A DNA stretch of 64,000 bases from VRUE01 sp963702035 (GTDB taxonomy: Bacteria > Actinomycetota > Thermoleophilia > Solirubrobacterales > 70-9): NCBI GenBank assembly GCA_963702035.1, contig OY969700.1, forward strand, positions 248,001-312,000. The letters are read 5' to 3'. The notes below the pieces were generated by a model, which was given only the letters and a program-made list of their open reading frames with translations, searched no databases and was not told the origin of the DNA. A program made the position numbers and the translations under genes. Positions 24,766 to 31,993 of the stretch are shown piece by piece; the first letter of the stretch is position 1; every line of letters starts with the position of its first letter.

Positions 24766-25151
24766 GCACGAACTCAGCCGAACAGGAGCGGCTCTTCGCG
24801 GTGCGCGGCGCGGTGCAGGCGGACGCCAACGAGTCCGAGGCGATCGTCGGGGCGACAACCGAGCTGGTGCGGGAGCTGCTCGAGCGCAACCAGCTCGAGC
24901 CGGCGGCGATGGTGAGCTGCCTCTTCACCACCACCGACGACCTCGACGCCGAGTTCCCGGCGGTCGCCGCGCGCAGCCTCGGCCTCGAGGCGGTGCCGCT
25001 GCTCTGCTGCCGCGAGATCCCCGTGCCGGGCTCGATGCCGCGGGTTATCCGGGCGATGGTCCACTACTACGCGCCGGCGGGTCACGCGAGCGCTCACGTC
25101 TACCTGGGCGCGACCCAAGATCTGCGCACCGACCTCCACGCGGCCCAGTAA
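24762..25151 (+). CDS. aroH: Chorismate mutase, AroH (monofunctional, Bacillus type)
   Basis: A 129-residue chorismate mutase of the trimeric AroH class, converting chorismate to prephenate. Motifs include LFAVRGAVQADANESEAIVG, SCLFTTTDDLDAEFPAVAAR, PLLCCREIPVPGSMPRVIRA and MVHY; the conserved arginines and the RGA of the active site are present. The start is the ATG overlapping the rluB stop. Followed by an aminotransferase gene, so both probably serve phenylalanine/tyrosine synthesis together with tyrA at 28.8 kb. Confidence 0.92.
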   Translation: MSTNSAEQERLFAVRGAVQADANESEAIVGATTELVRELLERNQLEPAAMVSCLFTTTDDLDAEFPAVAARSLGLEAVPLLCCREIPVPGSMPRVIRAMVHYYAPAGHASAHVYLGATQDLRTDLHAAQ

Positions 25152-25175
25152 CGACTCGGTCGGCACAATGAACCG

Positions 25176-26270
25176 ATGACCGTCACCTTCGCGGAGAAGC
25201 TGGCCCGCATCCCGGGCTACCAGGCCGGCGTGCCAACCGGGCAGGCGCCCGAGGCGATCGCCGCCGGCGGGATCGCCCAGCTTGCCTCGAACGAGTCGCC
25301 CTTCGGCCCGCACGAGAAGGTGGTCGAGGCGATCCGCGCGGCGGCGGGCGCGATGAACCGCTACCCCGACCCCGACGCGACCCTGCTGCGCCGGCGCATC
25401 GCCGATCGCTACGAGGTCGAGCCCGGCAGGGTCGCCGTCGGCAACGGCTCCTGCGAGATCCTGCTCGCCGCCGCCGAGGCGCTCTGCGAGCCCGGCGCCG
25501 AGATCCTCTATGCCTGGCCGTCGTTCTCGATGTACCCGCACCTGGCGGCGCTGACCGGCGCGCGCGAGGTCCGCGTGCCGCTGGGGGAGGGAGAGGTCCA
25601 CGACCTCGACGCGATGGCCGCCGAGGTGACCGCCGCGACCCAGCTGGCGATCGTCTGCAACCCCAACAACCCGACCGGGACCCACTTGCCCGCGGCGCGG
25701 GTCGCGGCCTTCTGCGAGCGCGTCCCCAGCCACGTCACGATCGTCCTCGACGAGGCCTACATCGAGTTCCAGACGGTCGACGACCCCGACTCCACGATCG
25801 ACCTCCTCGCCGACTTCCCCAACCTGGTCGTCCTGCGCACCTTCAGCAAGGTCTACGGCCTCGCCGGCCTGCGGGTCGGCCTCGCGCTCGGCTCGGCCAA
25901 GTTCCGCGCCGCGGTCAACGCCGTGCGCCAGCCCTTCAGCGTCAACGCCCTCGCCCAGGCGGCGGCGGCCGAGGCGATCCTGCACCAGGACGACGTCGAC
26001 CAGCGGGTCGACCGAACCCTGGTCGAGCGCGTCCGCGTAGAGGCGGGCCTGCACGAGCTCGGCCTGAGCACGGCCGAGACCCAGACCAACTTCTCCTGGA
26101 TCGACCTCGGCGACGCGGATGAGCACGAGGTCGTCGCCGGCCTCGCCGAGCAGTCGATAGCGGTCCGTCCCGGCACCCCACTGGGCAGTTCCGGCCACAT
26201 CCGGGTCAGCTACGGCACCCCGGTCGAGAACGACCGCTTCCTCGCCGCGCTCGGCGAGATCTTGCGCTGA
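25176..26270 (+). CDS. hisC: Histidinol-phosphate / aromatic aminotransferase family protein
   Basis: A 364-residue class II-type PLP aminotransferase of the HisC family. Motifs are LASNESPFGP, MNRYPDPDATLLRRRIADRY, VCNPNNPTGTHL, VLDEAYIEF, the PLP lysine in RTFSKVYGLAGLRVG and a C-terminal arginine in GHIRVSYGTPVEND. HisC-like enzymes act on histidinol phosphate or on aromatic 2-oxo acids. Position just after aroH, with no his genes near, favours an aromatic role, but family membership alone cannot decide. Confidence 0.88.
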   Translation: MTVTFAEKLARIPGYQAGVPTGQAPEAIAAGGIAQLASNESPFGPHEKVVEAIRAAAGAMNRYPDPDATLLRRRIADRYEVEPGRVAVGNGSCEILLAAAEALCEPGAEILYAWPSFSMYPHLAALTGAREVRVPLGEGEVHDLDAMAAEVTAATQLAIVCNPNNPTGTHLPAARVAAFCERVPSHVTIVLDEAYIEFQTVDDPDSTIDLLADFPNLVVLRTFSKVYGLAGLRVGLALGSAKFRAAVNAVRQPFSVNALAQAAAAEAILHQDDVDQRVDRTLVERVRVEAGLHELGLSTAETQTNFSWIDLGDADEHEVVAGLAEQSIAVRPGTPLGSSGHIRVSYGTPVENDRFLAALGEILR

Positions 26271-26314
26271 ATCGGAAGCTCGCGACCCCTCAGTTGATCG
26301 CTCCCCGGCGAGTT

Positions 26315-26369
26315 ATCGGACACATGGCGACTTTTATTGGACACATGAAGGGTCTATAATGGACATATG
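26315..26369 (+). promoter_or_regulatory. Promoter and triple operator of the MNT/HEPN pair
   Basis: GGACACATG occurs at 26318-26326 and 26339-26347, and GGACATATG at 26361-26369, spaced 21 and 22 bases; each is preceded by TA(T/A)N. A perfect -10 TATAAT lies at 26355-26360, so the last copy covers the -10/start region and the mRNA is probably leaderless from ATG 26367. The array suits autorepression by the HTH-containing first gene. Confidence 0.65.
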
Positions 26370-26924
26370 GCCGCGCTGGATTTCGTCGCGAAAGAGGTGG
26401 GCGTCAACGAGCGCACGCTGAGGCGGGCGGTGAACGAGGGCGCCTTGCGAGCGACCCGCCCGTCGCCCCGAAAGCTTGAGCTGTCGTTCTCCGAGGATCG
26501 CTACGTGCGTGAGCATTGGCCGCTGATCGCGAAGCTGCGCGAGGCATTGCGGACCGAACACAACGTCCGCTTCGCGATGCTCTTCGGTTCGGCGGCGAGG
26601 GGAGACGACACCGAGCACAGCGATGTCGACGTGATCGCCGATTTGCGGGATTCGAGCTTCGATCGAGTGCTCGACCTCACGGGCAAACTCGGAGGCGTCA
26701 TTGGGAAGTCGGTAGATGTTGTTCGGCTCGAGGATGCCGAAGACGACCCGACGTTCCTCGCCATGGCGCTCGACGATGGGCGTGTACTTGTCGATCGGGG
26801 CGACATGTGGGCGGGTCTACGGCGCCGAGAAGCTGCTTTGCGGCGGCGTGGCGAAAAGATCGACGAGGAACGCAAGCGGCGCGCACTTGCCCGGGCAGAT
26901 CGATTTCTGGCCCAGCACCGATGA
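26367..26924 (+). CDS. Nucleotidyltransferase (MNT) with N-terminal helix-turn-helix, putative antitoxin
   Basis: A 185-residue protein. Residues 1-35 look like a helix-turn-helix (DFVAKEVGVNERTLRRAVNE). Residues about 65-125 are a minimal nucleotidyltransferase domain with MLFGSAARGDDTEHSDVDVI, where GS and the two aspartates D86 and D88 are the catalytic signature. In HEPN/MNT systems the MNT partner AMPylates and silences the HEPN RNase. Fusion to a DNA-binding domain and the operator repeats upstream suggest it also represses the operon. It overlaps the next gene by ATGA. Confidence 0.85.
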   Translation: MAALDFVAKEVGVNERTLRRAVNEGALRATRPSPRKLELSFSEDRYVREHWPLIAKLREALRTEHNVRFAMLFGSAARGDDTEHSDVDVIADLRDSSFDRVLDLTGKLGGVIGKSVDVVRLEDAEDDPTFLAMALDDGRVLVDRGDMWAGLRRREAALRRRGEKIDEERKRRALARADRFLAQHR

Positions 26925-27442
26925 ACCCAAGGGAGCTGCGCAAGGCAGAGCGCAAGCGCCTCATGCGCAGGATCGTCGCCCACATCGACGAGTTTCCGCG
27001 ACAGCACGAAGCGCTGGAGCATGCAATGAAGACTTTCGGGGTCGACTTCGACCGTGGCGAGTTCAAGGAAGCGTTCGAAACTACTGACGACATGGCTGCT
27101 TACAATCGTGTTCAGGCGGTCGAGCGGGCCGTCGGCCGCCTTCAAGGCTTCGTAGGCGACATGGCTCGAGACGGTGTTCGCCTGGCGGATCTGCCCAGCG
27201 ATCCTCCGGGCGGTGAGGGATTTCGTGCCAAGAACGCGTTCGAGGCGTTGCGGAGGGCGAAGGTCATCGACGGCAATCTGTGTCGTCGCCTGGTCAAAGG
27301 TCAAGACGCTCGCGTAGAAATCGAGCACGAATACGTGCGCCTGCGCGCAGGAAAGCTGCACGACGCTGCCGTTCGTGCCCGCGATGCATCCCAAGAGTTC
27401 TTCGAGCTCTACCGCGCATGGATCGAGCCGTACCTCGACTAA
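26921..27442 (+). CDS. HEPN-like protein, putative RNase toxin of an MNT/HEPN pair
   Basis: A 173-residue, strongly helical protein. The region near residue 131 reads RVEIEHEYVR, an RX4H motif followed by EY, which resembles the catalytic R-X4-6-H of HEPN RNases such as HepT. The protein is longer than classical HepT and the rest of its sequence is not one I recognise. Gene order (MNT first, 4-base overlap, shared promoter) supports a toxin-antitoxin or defence role. The function is inferred from motif plus context only. Confidence 0.6.
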   Translation: MNPRELRKAERKRLMRRIVAHIDEFPRQHEALEHAMKTFGVDFDRGEFKEAFETTDDMAAYNRVQAVERAVGRLQGFVGDMARDGVRLADLPSDPPGGEGFRAKNAFEALRRAKVIDGNLCRRLVKGQDARVEIEHEYVRLRAGKLHDAAVRARDASQEFFELYRAWIEPYLD

Positions 27443-27463
27443 TCCCGCCGCGCCTGCTACAAA
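27435..27463 (+). promoter_or_regulatory. Predicted promoter of the aroG leader
   Basis: TCGACT (27435-27440) and TACAAA (27458-27463) with a 17-base spacer overlap the end of the HEPN-like gene. Transcription would start near 27470 and give a leader of about 225 bases before aroG. Match to consensus is only moderate. Confidence 0.35.
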
Positions 27464-27503
27464 CTCAGGGGAAGTGAAGCGAACAGGCGACACCGCGAGC
27501 AGC

Positions 27504-27566
27504 ATGTGCGCAAGGCGCGCCGCGGTTGCCCCTGTGCGCCCTTTCTATACCTGGCGATTTAGCTAG
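27504..27566 (+). CDS. Aromatic leader peptide upstream of aroG (putative attenuator peptide)
   Basis: A short frame encodes 20 residues ending PFYTWRFS, so four of the last seven residues are Phe, Tyr, Trp, Phe. DAHP synthase, the first gene of the common aromatic pathway, follows 128 bases later. This is the classical layout of ribosome-mediated attenuation: scarcity of charged aromatic tRNAs would stall the ribosome over this run. An in-frame GTG at 27474 directly after GGGGA is an alternative start. No good ribosome site precedes ATG 27504. Confidence 0.65.
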   Translation: MCARRAAVAPVRPFYTWRFS

Positions 27567-27669
27567 GCGTCCGGCCTGGCGGCTTCGTGCCGCTCCCATA
27601 GAGCGTTTGGCCGGGCGCCGGTTCGAATGGTTCGCGTGTTTCGCGATGCCCGCGCTCGCATGGCGAAAC
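27566..27669 (+). promoter_or_regulatory. Stem-loops between the leader peptide and aroG
   Basis: From the peptide stop onward, GGCGTCCGGCC (27566-27576) pairs with GGCCGGGCGCC (27609-27619), with one G-U pair, and encloses the hairpin GCGGC/GCCGC (27579-27583, 27589-27593). A second hairpin pairs 27638-27649 with 27658-27669 (11 of 12). No U-tract follows, so control could be by Rho-dependent termination or by hiding the aroG ribosome site. Confidence 0.45.
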
Positions 27670-27694
27670 CCGCACGGAAAGTAGAGTCTCGGAC

Positions 27695-28795
27695 GTGGAG
27701 AAAGGCGGCGACAGGATGATCATCGGAATGCGGCAGGAGGGGCGGGACCGGGTTCGCGACCAGCGGATCGAGCGGGTCGTCGAGCTGGTGCCGCCGGAAG
27801 CCCTGCTCGGCGACCTGCCGCTCGGCGAGGAGCGCGAGCAGGTCGTGGTGCGGGGGCGCAAGGACGTCGAGAACGTGCTCGAGCGGGTCGACGACCGGTT
27901 GCTGGTCGTGGTCGGCCCCTGCAGCGTCCATGACGTCGAGGCTGCGCTCGAGTACGGCGGGCGCCTCGCCGAGCTGGTCGCCGGGCTGAGCGACGATCTA
28001 CTGGTGGCGATGCGCGTCTACTTCGAGAAGCCGCGGACCACGACCGGCTGGAAGGGCCTGATCAACGATCCCTACCTCGACGGCTCCTGCGACGTCAATG
28101 CCGGCCTGCGCATGGCGCGCACCCTGTTGCTGCAGGTGCTCGACCTCGGCCTGCCGATCGGCTGCGAGTTCCTCGACCCGATCACGCCGCAGTACATCTC
28201 CGACACGGTCGCCTGGGGAGCGATCGGCGCCCGCACGACGGAGAGCCAGATCCACCGCCAGCTCGGCTCGGGTCTCTCGATGCCGATCGGCTTCAAGAAC
28301 CGCACCGACGGCAACGTGCAGGTCGCGGTCGACGCGGTGCGCGCCGCGGCGGCGTCCCACGCCTTCGCCGGGATCGACGACGCCGGCCGGCCGGCGATCC
28401 TCCACACCGTCGGCAACCCCGACGGCCACGTCATCCTGCGCGGCGGCCGCGGCGGTCCCAACTGCGATCCCGAGGGCGTCGCCGGGGCGCTGGAGATGCT
28501 CTCCGGCGCCGGTCTCGCCGAGCGCCTCGTGATCGACGCCTCCCACGACAACAGCGCCAAGGATCCAGAGAAGCAGATGCTCGCCACGGCCGCAATCGGC
28601 GACCAGGTGGCCGCCGGCAACGCGGCGATCGTCGGCGTCATGCTCGAGTCCTTCCTCGTCGAGGGTCGCCAGGACCTCGGCGACGGCGAGTCGCTCACCT
28701 ACGGGCAGTCGATCACCGATCCCTGTATCGACTGGGATCACACGGTCACGGCGCTGGAGGGTCTGGCGACGGCGGTCAGGGCGCGGCGCGGCTGA
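27695..28795 (+). CDS. aroG: 3-deoxy-7-phosphoheptulonate (DAHP) synthase, class I
   Basis: DAHP synthase joins phosphoenolpyruvate and erythrose 4-phosphate, the first committed step of the shikimate pathway. The 366-residue protein is of the AroF/G/H type: LLVVVGPCSVHD, RVYFEKPRTTTGWKGLINDP, GCEFLDPITPQYISD, GARTTESQIHRQLGSGLSMP, GFKNRTDGN, IDASHDNSAKDP and GVMLESFLVEGRQ. GTG 27695 gives the longest protein; ATG 27716 is also possible. The gene starts an aroG-tyrA-aroA-cmk-der run and is probably controlled by the leader peptide upstream. Confidence 0.95.
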   Translation: MEKGGDRMIIGMRQEGRDRVRDQRIERVVELVPPEALLGDLPLGEEREQVVVRGRKDVENVLERVDDRLLVVVGPCSVHDVEAALEYGGRLAELVAGLSDDLLVAMRVYFEKPRTTTGWKGLINDPYLDGSCDVNAGLRMARTLLLQVLDLGLPIGCEFLDPITPQYISDTVAWGAIGARTTESQIHRQLGSGLSMPIGFKNRTDGNVQVAVDAVRAAAASHAFAGIDDAGRPAILHTVGNPDGHVILRGGRGGPNCDPEGVAGALEMLSGAGLAERLVIDASHDNSAKDPEKQMLATAAIGDQVAAGNAAIVGVMLESFLVEGRQDLGDGESLTYGQSITDPCIDWDHTVTALEGLATAVRARRG

Positions 28796-29880
28796 TGCGG
28801 ACGGCCGTCCTCGGGGTGGGCCTGATCGGGGGCTCGATCGGTCTCGCCGCGAAGGCGCGGCTCGGCAGCGAAGTCGCCGGCTGGGGGCCGAACCGCCCCA
28901 GCGTCGATCGGGCGATCGAGCTGGGTGCGATAGACGAGGCGGCGAGCTCGATCGAGCAGGCCTGCGCCGGCGCCGAGGTCGTCTTCTGTGCTGGGCCGGT
29001 CTCGGCTCTGCCCGATCTGGTTGCGGCGGCGCTCGCGGCCAGTGGCGAGGACACCGTCGTCACTGACGCCGGCTCGACCAAGCGCCGGCTCGTCGCCGCC
29101 CTGGGTGAGGACGAGCGCTTCATCGGCGGGCACCCGCTGGCCGGCGCCGAGACCGCCGGGGTGGCGAACGCCCGGGCCGATCTCTTCGAGGGCGCCCGTT
29201 GGTACCTGACGCCGACAGAGCGCTCCAGCGGCATCCTCTACGACCGCCTGCAGCGGACGATCGCAGGGCTCGGCGCCCGTCCGCAGGCGATCGACGCCGG
29301 GGCTCATGACCGGCTGATGGCGACTGTCAGCCACCTTCCGCACGTACTTGCCAACGTCCTCGCCGCCCAGGCGGCGGCCGAGCTGACCCGTGACTCCGAG
29401 CGCCTGCCCGAGGTCGGCCCGAGCTTCCGCGACGCGACCAGGGTGGCTGGCTCGAACCCGTCGATCTGGGGCGACATCTTCAGCGGCAACAACGATGCGG
29501 TCACCACCGCGATCGACGATGCGATCGCCCGCTTGCGGGACGCGCGGGAGCTGATCGATGCGGGCGATTCGGGTGCCATCGCCGCCTGGCACGCGCAGGC
29601 CGGCGTCGACCGACGCGGCCTGCTCGAGGCCGACCTGGAGGGCGGCGCGGTGCTGCGCGAGCTGCGCGTCGTCGTCGCCAATCGCCCAGGCACCGTCGCC
29701 GAGCTGGCGCTGGCGCTGGGCGAGGCCGGGGTCAACATCGAGGACATGGCGCTGCACCCGGCGACCGATATGAAGTCCGGCGCGATCTCGCTCTGGGTCG
29801 CCGGCGAGGAGCCGGCCGAGCGCGCCGCGGCACTGGTCCGCGAGCTGGGCCACAGCGCGACCGTGTTGGACGGTGATTAG
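28795..29880 (+). CDS. tyrA: Prephenate dehydrogenase with C-terminal ACT-like domain
   Basis: TyrA oxidatively decarboxylates prephenate to 4-hydroxyphenylpyruvate for tyrosine. The 361-residue protein has the NAD-binding AVLGVGLIGGSIGLAAKA, VTDAGSTKR, FIGGHPLAGAETAG and the catalytic histidine region ATVSHLPHVLANVLA. The last about 75 residues (LRVVVANRPGTVAELALALG, then VNIEDMALHPATD) form an ACT-like regulatory domain, so feedback by tyrosine is likely. The ATG shares one base with the aroG stop (TGATG). Confidence 0.93.
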   Translation: MRTAVLGVGLIGGSIGLAAKARLGSEVAGWGPNRPSVDRAIELGAIDEAASSIEQACAGAEVVFCAGPVSALPDLVAAALAASGEDTVVTDAGSTKRRLVAALGEDERFIGGHPLAGAETAGVANARADLFEGARWYLTPTERSSGILYDRLQRTIAGLGARPQAIDAGAHDRLMATVSHLPHVLANVLAAQAAAELTRDSERLPEVGPSFRDATRVAGSNPSIWGDIFSGNNDAVTTAIDDAIARLRDARELIDAGDSGAIAAWHAQAGVDRRGLLEADLEGGAVLRELRVVVANRPGTVAELALALGEAGVNIEDMALHPATDMKSGAISLWVAGEEPAERAAALVRELGHSATVLDGD

Positions 29881-29885
29881 CGGAC

Positions 29886-31253
29886 GTGCCGGGAGTCAGA
29901 GGTCCACATGCGTCCGCAAGCCCCGGCACGCCGGCGGGGGCGAGGCGCTTCGACCCGAATGGACCGTTGCGCGGCAGCCTGACGCCGCCACCCGACAAGT
30001 CGGTCTCGCACCGGGCGGCGCTGATCGCGGCGATGGGCGAGGGGGAGACGACGATCGATGGCTACCTCGACGCCGCCGACACGCGCTCGACTCTCGCGGC
30101 GGTCGAAGCCCTCGGCGCCGAGGTCACCCGACCTGCATCCGACCCCTATTTGGGGCTCGATGCAGGTCGGATACACGTGAGCGGGGTGGGATTGCGCGGC
30201 GCGAGGGCCGCGGCGATCGACGTTGGCAACGCGGGTACCCTGCTGCGTCTCTTGCCGGGCTGGCTCGCCGGGCAGGAGACCGGGACCTGGACGCTCGACG
30301 GCGACGACTCGATCCGCCGCCGCCCGGTCAACCGGATCGCGGCGCCGCTGCGCCTGATGGGGGCGCGGCTCGAGTGCCGCGAGGATCGCCTTCCGCCCCT
30401 GCGGATCGAGGCGGCGCCGCTCCACGGCATCGAGTACGAGATGCCCGTCGCCAGCGCCCAGGTCAAGTCCTGCCTGCTCTTTGCCGGCCTGCTCGCCGAC
30501 GGCGAGACGCGGATCGCCGAGCCGCTGCCCAGCCGCGACCACAGCGAGCGGATGCTCGCCGCGGCGGGTGCCGAGATCGAGCGTGGCGAGGGGATCGTCA
30601 CCGTGCGCCCGGCGGCGCGCCTCGAACCGGGCGAGATCGCCGTTCCGGCCGACTTCTCCTCTGCCGCGTTCTTCATCGTCGCGGCGCTGCTCGTCCCCGG
30701 CAGCGACGTCACCCTCGCCGGGGTCGGTCTCAACCCGACCCGCACCGGATTGCTCTCAATCCTCGCGCGGATGGGCGCCGAGATCGAGGTCGAGGCTGAG
30801 GGCGAGCGCGGGGGAGAGCCGAGCGGACGGCTGCGTATCCGTCCCTCGCAGCTGCACGGCGCCGATATTCGCGGCGCCGAGATCCCGCTGGCGATCGACG
30901 AGCTACCGCTGGTCGCGCTCGCCGCCTGCTTCGCCGAGGGCGAGACGACGATCCGCGACGCCGCCGAGCTGCGCCGCAAGGAGAGCGACCGGATCGAGAC
31001 CGTCAGCGAGGCCCTGCGGGCGCTCGGCGCAGACGTAGAGGCGAGCGAAGATGGGATGCGGATCCAAGGCGGGGGCGGCCTGCGCGGCGGCCCGATCGAC
31101 TCCCACGGCGACCACCGGATCGCGATGCTCGGCGCGATCGCCGGCCTCGCCTCCAAGGAGGGTGTCGAGGTCGCCGGAATGGACGCTGCGGCGGTCAGCT
31201 ACCCGCGGTTCGAGGCTGACCTCGCCTCGCTCGTCGAAGCCTGGGCGCTTTAG
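29886..31253 (+). CDS. aroA: EPSP synthase (3-phosphoshikimate 1-carboxyvinyltransferase), with in-frame palindromic insertion
   Basis: AroA makes 5-enolpyruvylshikimate 3-phosphate. The 455-residue protein has LTPPPDKSVSHRAALIAAMG, VGNAGTLLRLLPGWL, SAQVKSCLLFAGL, RDHSERMLAAAGAE and ELRRKESDRIETV, and DSHGDHRIAMLGAIAGLAS. Residues 82-95 (PASDPYLGLDAGR) come from a 43-bp palindrome inserted in a surface loop between EVTR and IHVSGVGLRG. Catalytic motifs are intact. The start is GTG 29886; a 9-bp inverted repeat CGTGCCGGG/CCCGGCACG brackets the first codons. It lies five bases after tyrA. Confidence 0.95.
   Translation: MPGVRGPHASASPGTPAGARRFDPNGPLRGSLTPPPDKSVSHRAALIAAMGEGETTIDGYLDAADTRSTLAAVEALGAEVTRPASDPYLGLDAGRIHVSGVGLRGARAAAIDVGNAGTLLRLLPGWLAGQETGTWTLDGDDSIRRRPVNRIAAPLRLMGARLECREDRLPPLRIEAAPLHGIEYEMPVASAQVKSCLLFAGLLADGETRIAEPLPSRDHSERMLAAAGAEIERGEGIVTVRPAARLEPGEIAVPADFSSAAFFIVAALLVPGSDVTLAGVGLNPTRTGLLSILARMGAEIEVEAEGERGGEPSGRLRIRPSQLHGADIRGAEIPLAIDELPLVALAACFAEGETTIRDAAELRRKESDRIETVSEALRALGADVEASEDGMRIQGGGGLRGGPIDSHGDHRIAMLGAIAGLASKEGVEVAGMDAAAVSYPRFEADLASLVEAWAL
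30128..30170. repeat. 43-bp palindromic element (family 2) inside aroA
   Basis: Arms 30128-30146 and 30152-30170 are complementary at 16 of 19 positions around loop TATTT. In reverse complement it is nearly identical to the murC element at 6636-6678 (loop AAATA). Here it is read in a different frame, giving PASDPYLGLDAGR. Confidence 0.9.
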
Positions 31254-31299
31254 GGGTCCTATACACCTCTAAGGTGCCCCGCGCCATACCCTGCCGCCC

Positions 31300-31938
31300 A
31301 TGGTCATCGCAATCGACGGTCCCGCCGGGGCCGGCAAGTCAACCGTCGCCCGTGCCGTTGCCGCGGCGCTGGGCTTCACCTACCTTGACTCGGGGGCGAT
31401 GTACCGCTGCGTGGCGCTGGCGGCGCTCGAACGTGCGGCCGACCTCGACGACGCCGCTGCGCTCGGCGCCCTTGCCGGCTCGCTGCGAATCGAGCTCGGC
31501 GGCGAGCGGGTCGGGCTCGAGGGCCGTGACGTCAGTGAGGCGATCCGCACGGCGCGGGTTACTGAGGCGTCCTCGCGCATCTCTGTCCACCCGCCCGTTC
31601 GTGAAGCGATGGTCGCCGAGCAGCGGCGGCTGATCGAGGCCGGCCGCTACGTCGCCGAGGGCCGCGACATCGGCACCGTCGTCAGTCCCGACGCGCCGCT
31701 CAAGGTCTTCCTCACGGCCACCGCCGAGGAGCGCGCTCACCGCCGCGCCACCCAGACCGGCGAGGACGAGACGGCGGTGCTCGCCGCCCAGCGCGAGCGC
31801 GACGAGCGCGACGAGAGCCGCGAGCACAGCGCCTTGCGGGCCGCCGACGACGCGGTCGAGATCGACACCACCGGGCTTGAGTTCGACGAGGTCGTGGCTC
31901 AAGTCGTTGCCCTGGCGCGCAAAAGGGGCTTGGCATGA
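31300..31938 (+). CDS. cmk: Cytidylate kinase
   Basis: Cmk phosphorylates CMP and dCMP with ATP. The 212-residue protein has the P-loop IAIDGPAGAGKSTVARAVA, LDSGAMYRCVALAAL, YVAEGRDIGTVVSPDA and VFLTATAEERAHRR, followed by a basic lid and IDTTGLEFDEVVAQVV. It sits between aroA and der, a common actinobacterial order. The start is ATG 31300, 46 bases after aroA. Confidence 0.95.
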   Translation: MVIAIDGPAGAGKSTVARAVAAALGFTYLDSGAMYRCVALAALERAADLDDAAALGALAGSLRIELGGERVGLEGRDVSEAIRTARVTEASSRISVHPPVREAMVAEQRRLIEAGRYVAEGRDIGTVVSPDAPLKVFLTATAEERAHRRATQTGEDETAVLAAQRERDERDESREHSALRAADDAVEIDTTGLEFDEVVAQVVALARKRGLA

Positions 31939-31939
31939 G

Positions 31940-31980
31940 TGTGGCGTCTTATTGGTCATATAGACCTAAAAACCGCCACA
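31940..31980. repeat. 41-bp imperfect palindrome in the cmk-der gap
   Basis: TGTGGCG (31940-31946) pairs with CGCCACA (31974-31980), and GGTC with GACC around a central ATATA, giving 14 of 18 paired positions. Size and 5-base AT loop match the family 2 elements, but the arms are unrelated in sequence. It ends 13 bases before der. Confidence 0.6.
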
Positions 31981-31993
31981 GGACTGGCTCGCA

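Noticed and set aside
27609..27640. GGTTCGAAT resembling a tRNA T-arm between the leader peptide and aroG
   Set aside because: The flanking bases do not form a T-stem and no acceptor, D or anticodon arm could be fitted around it.
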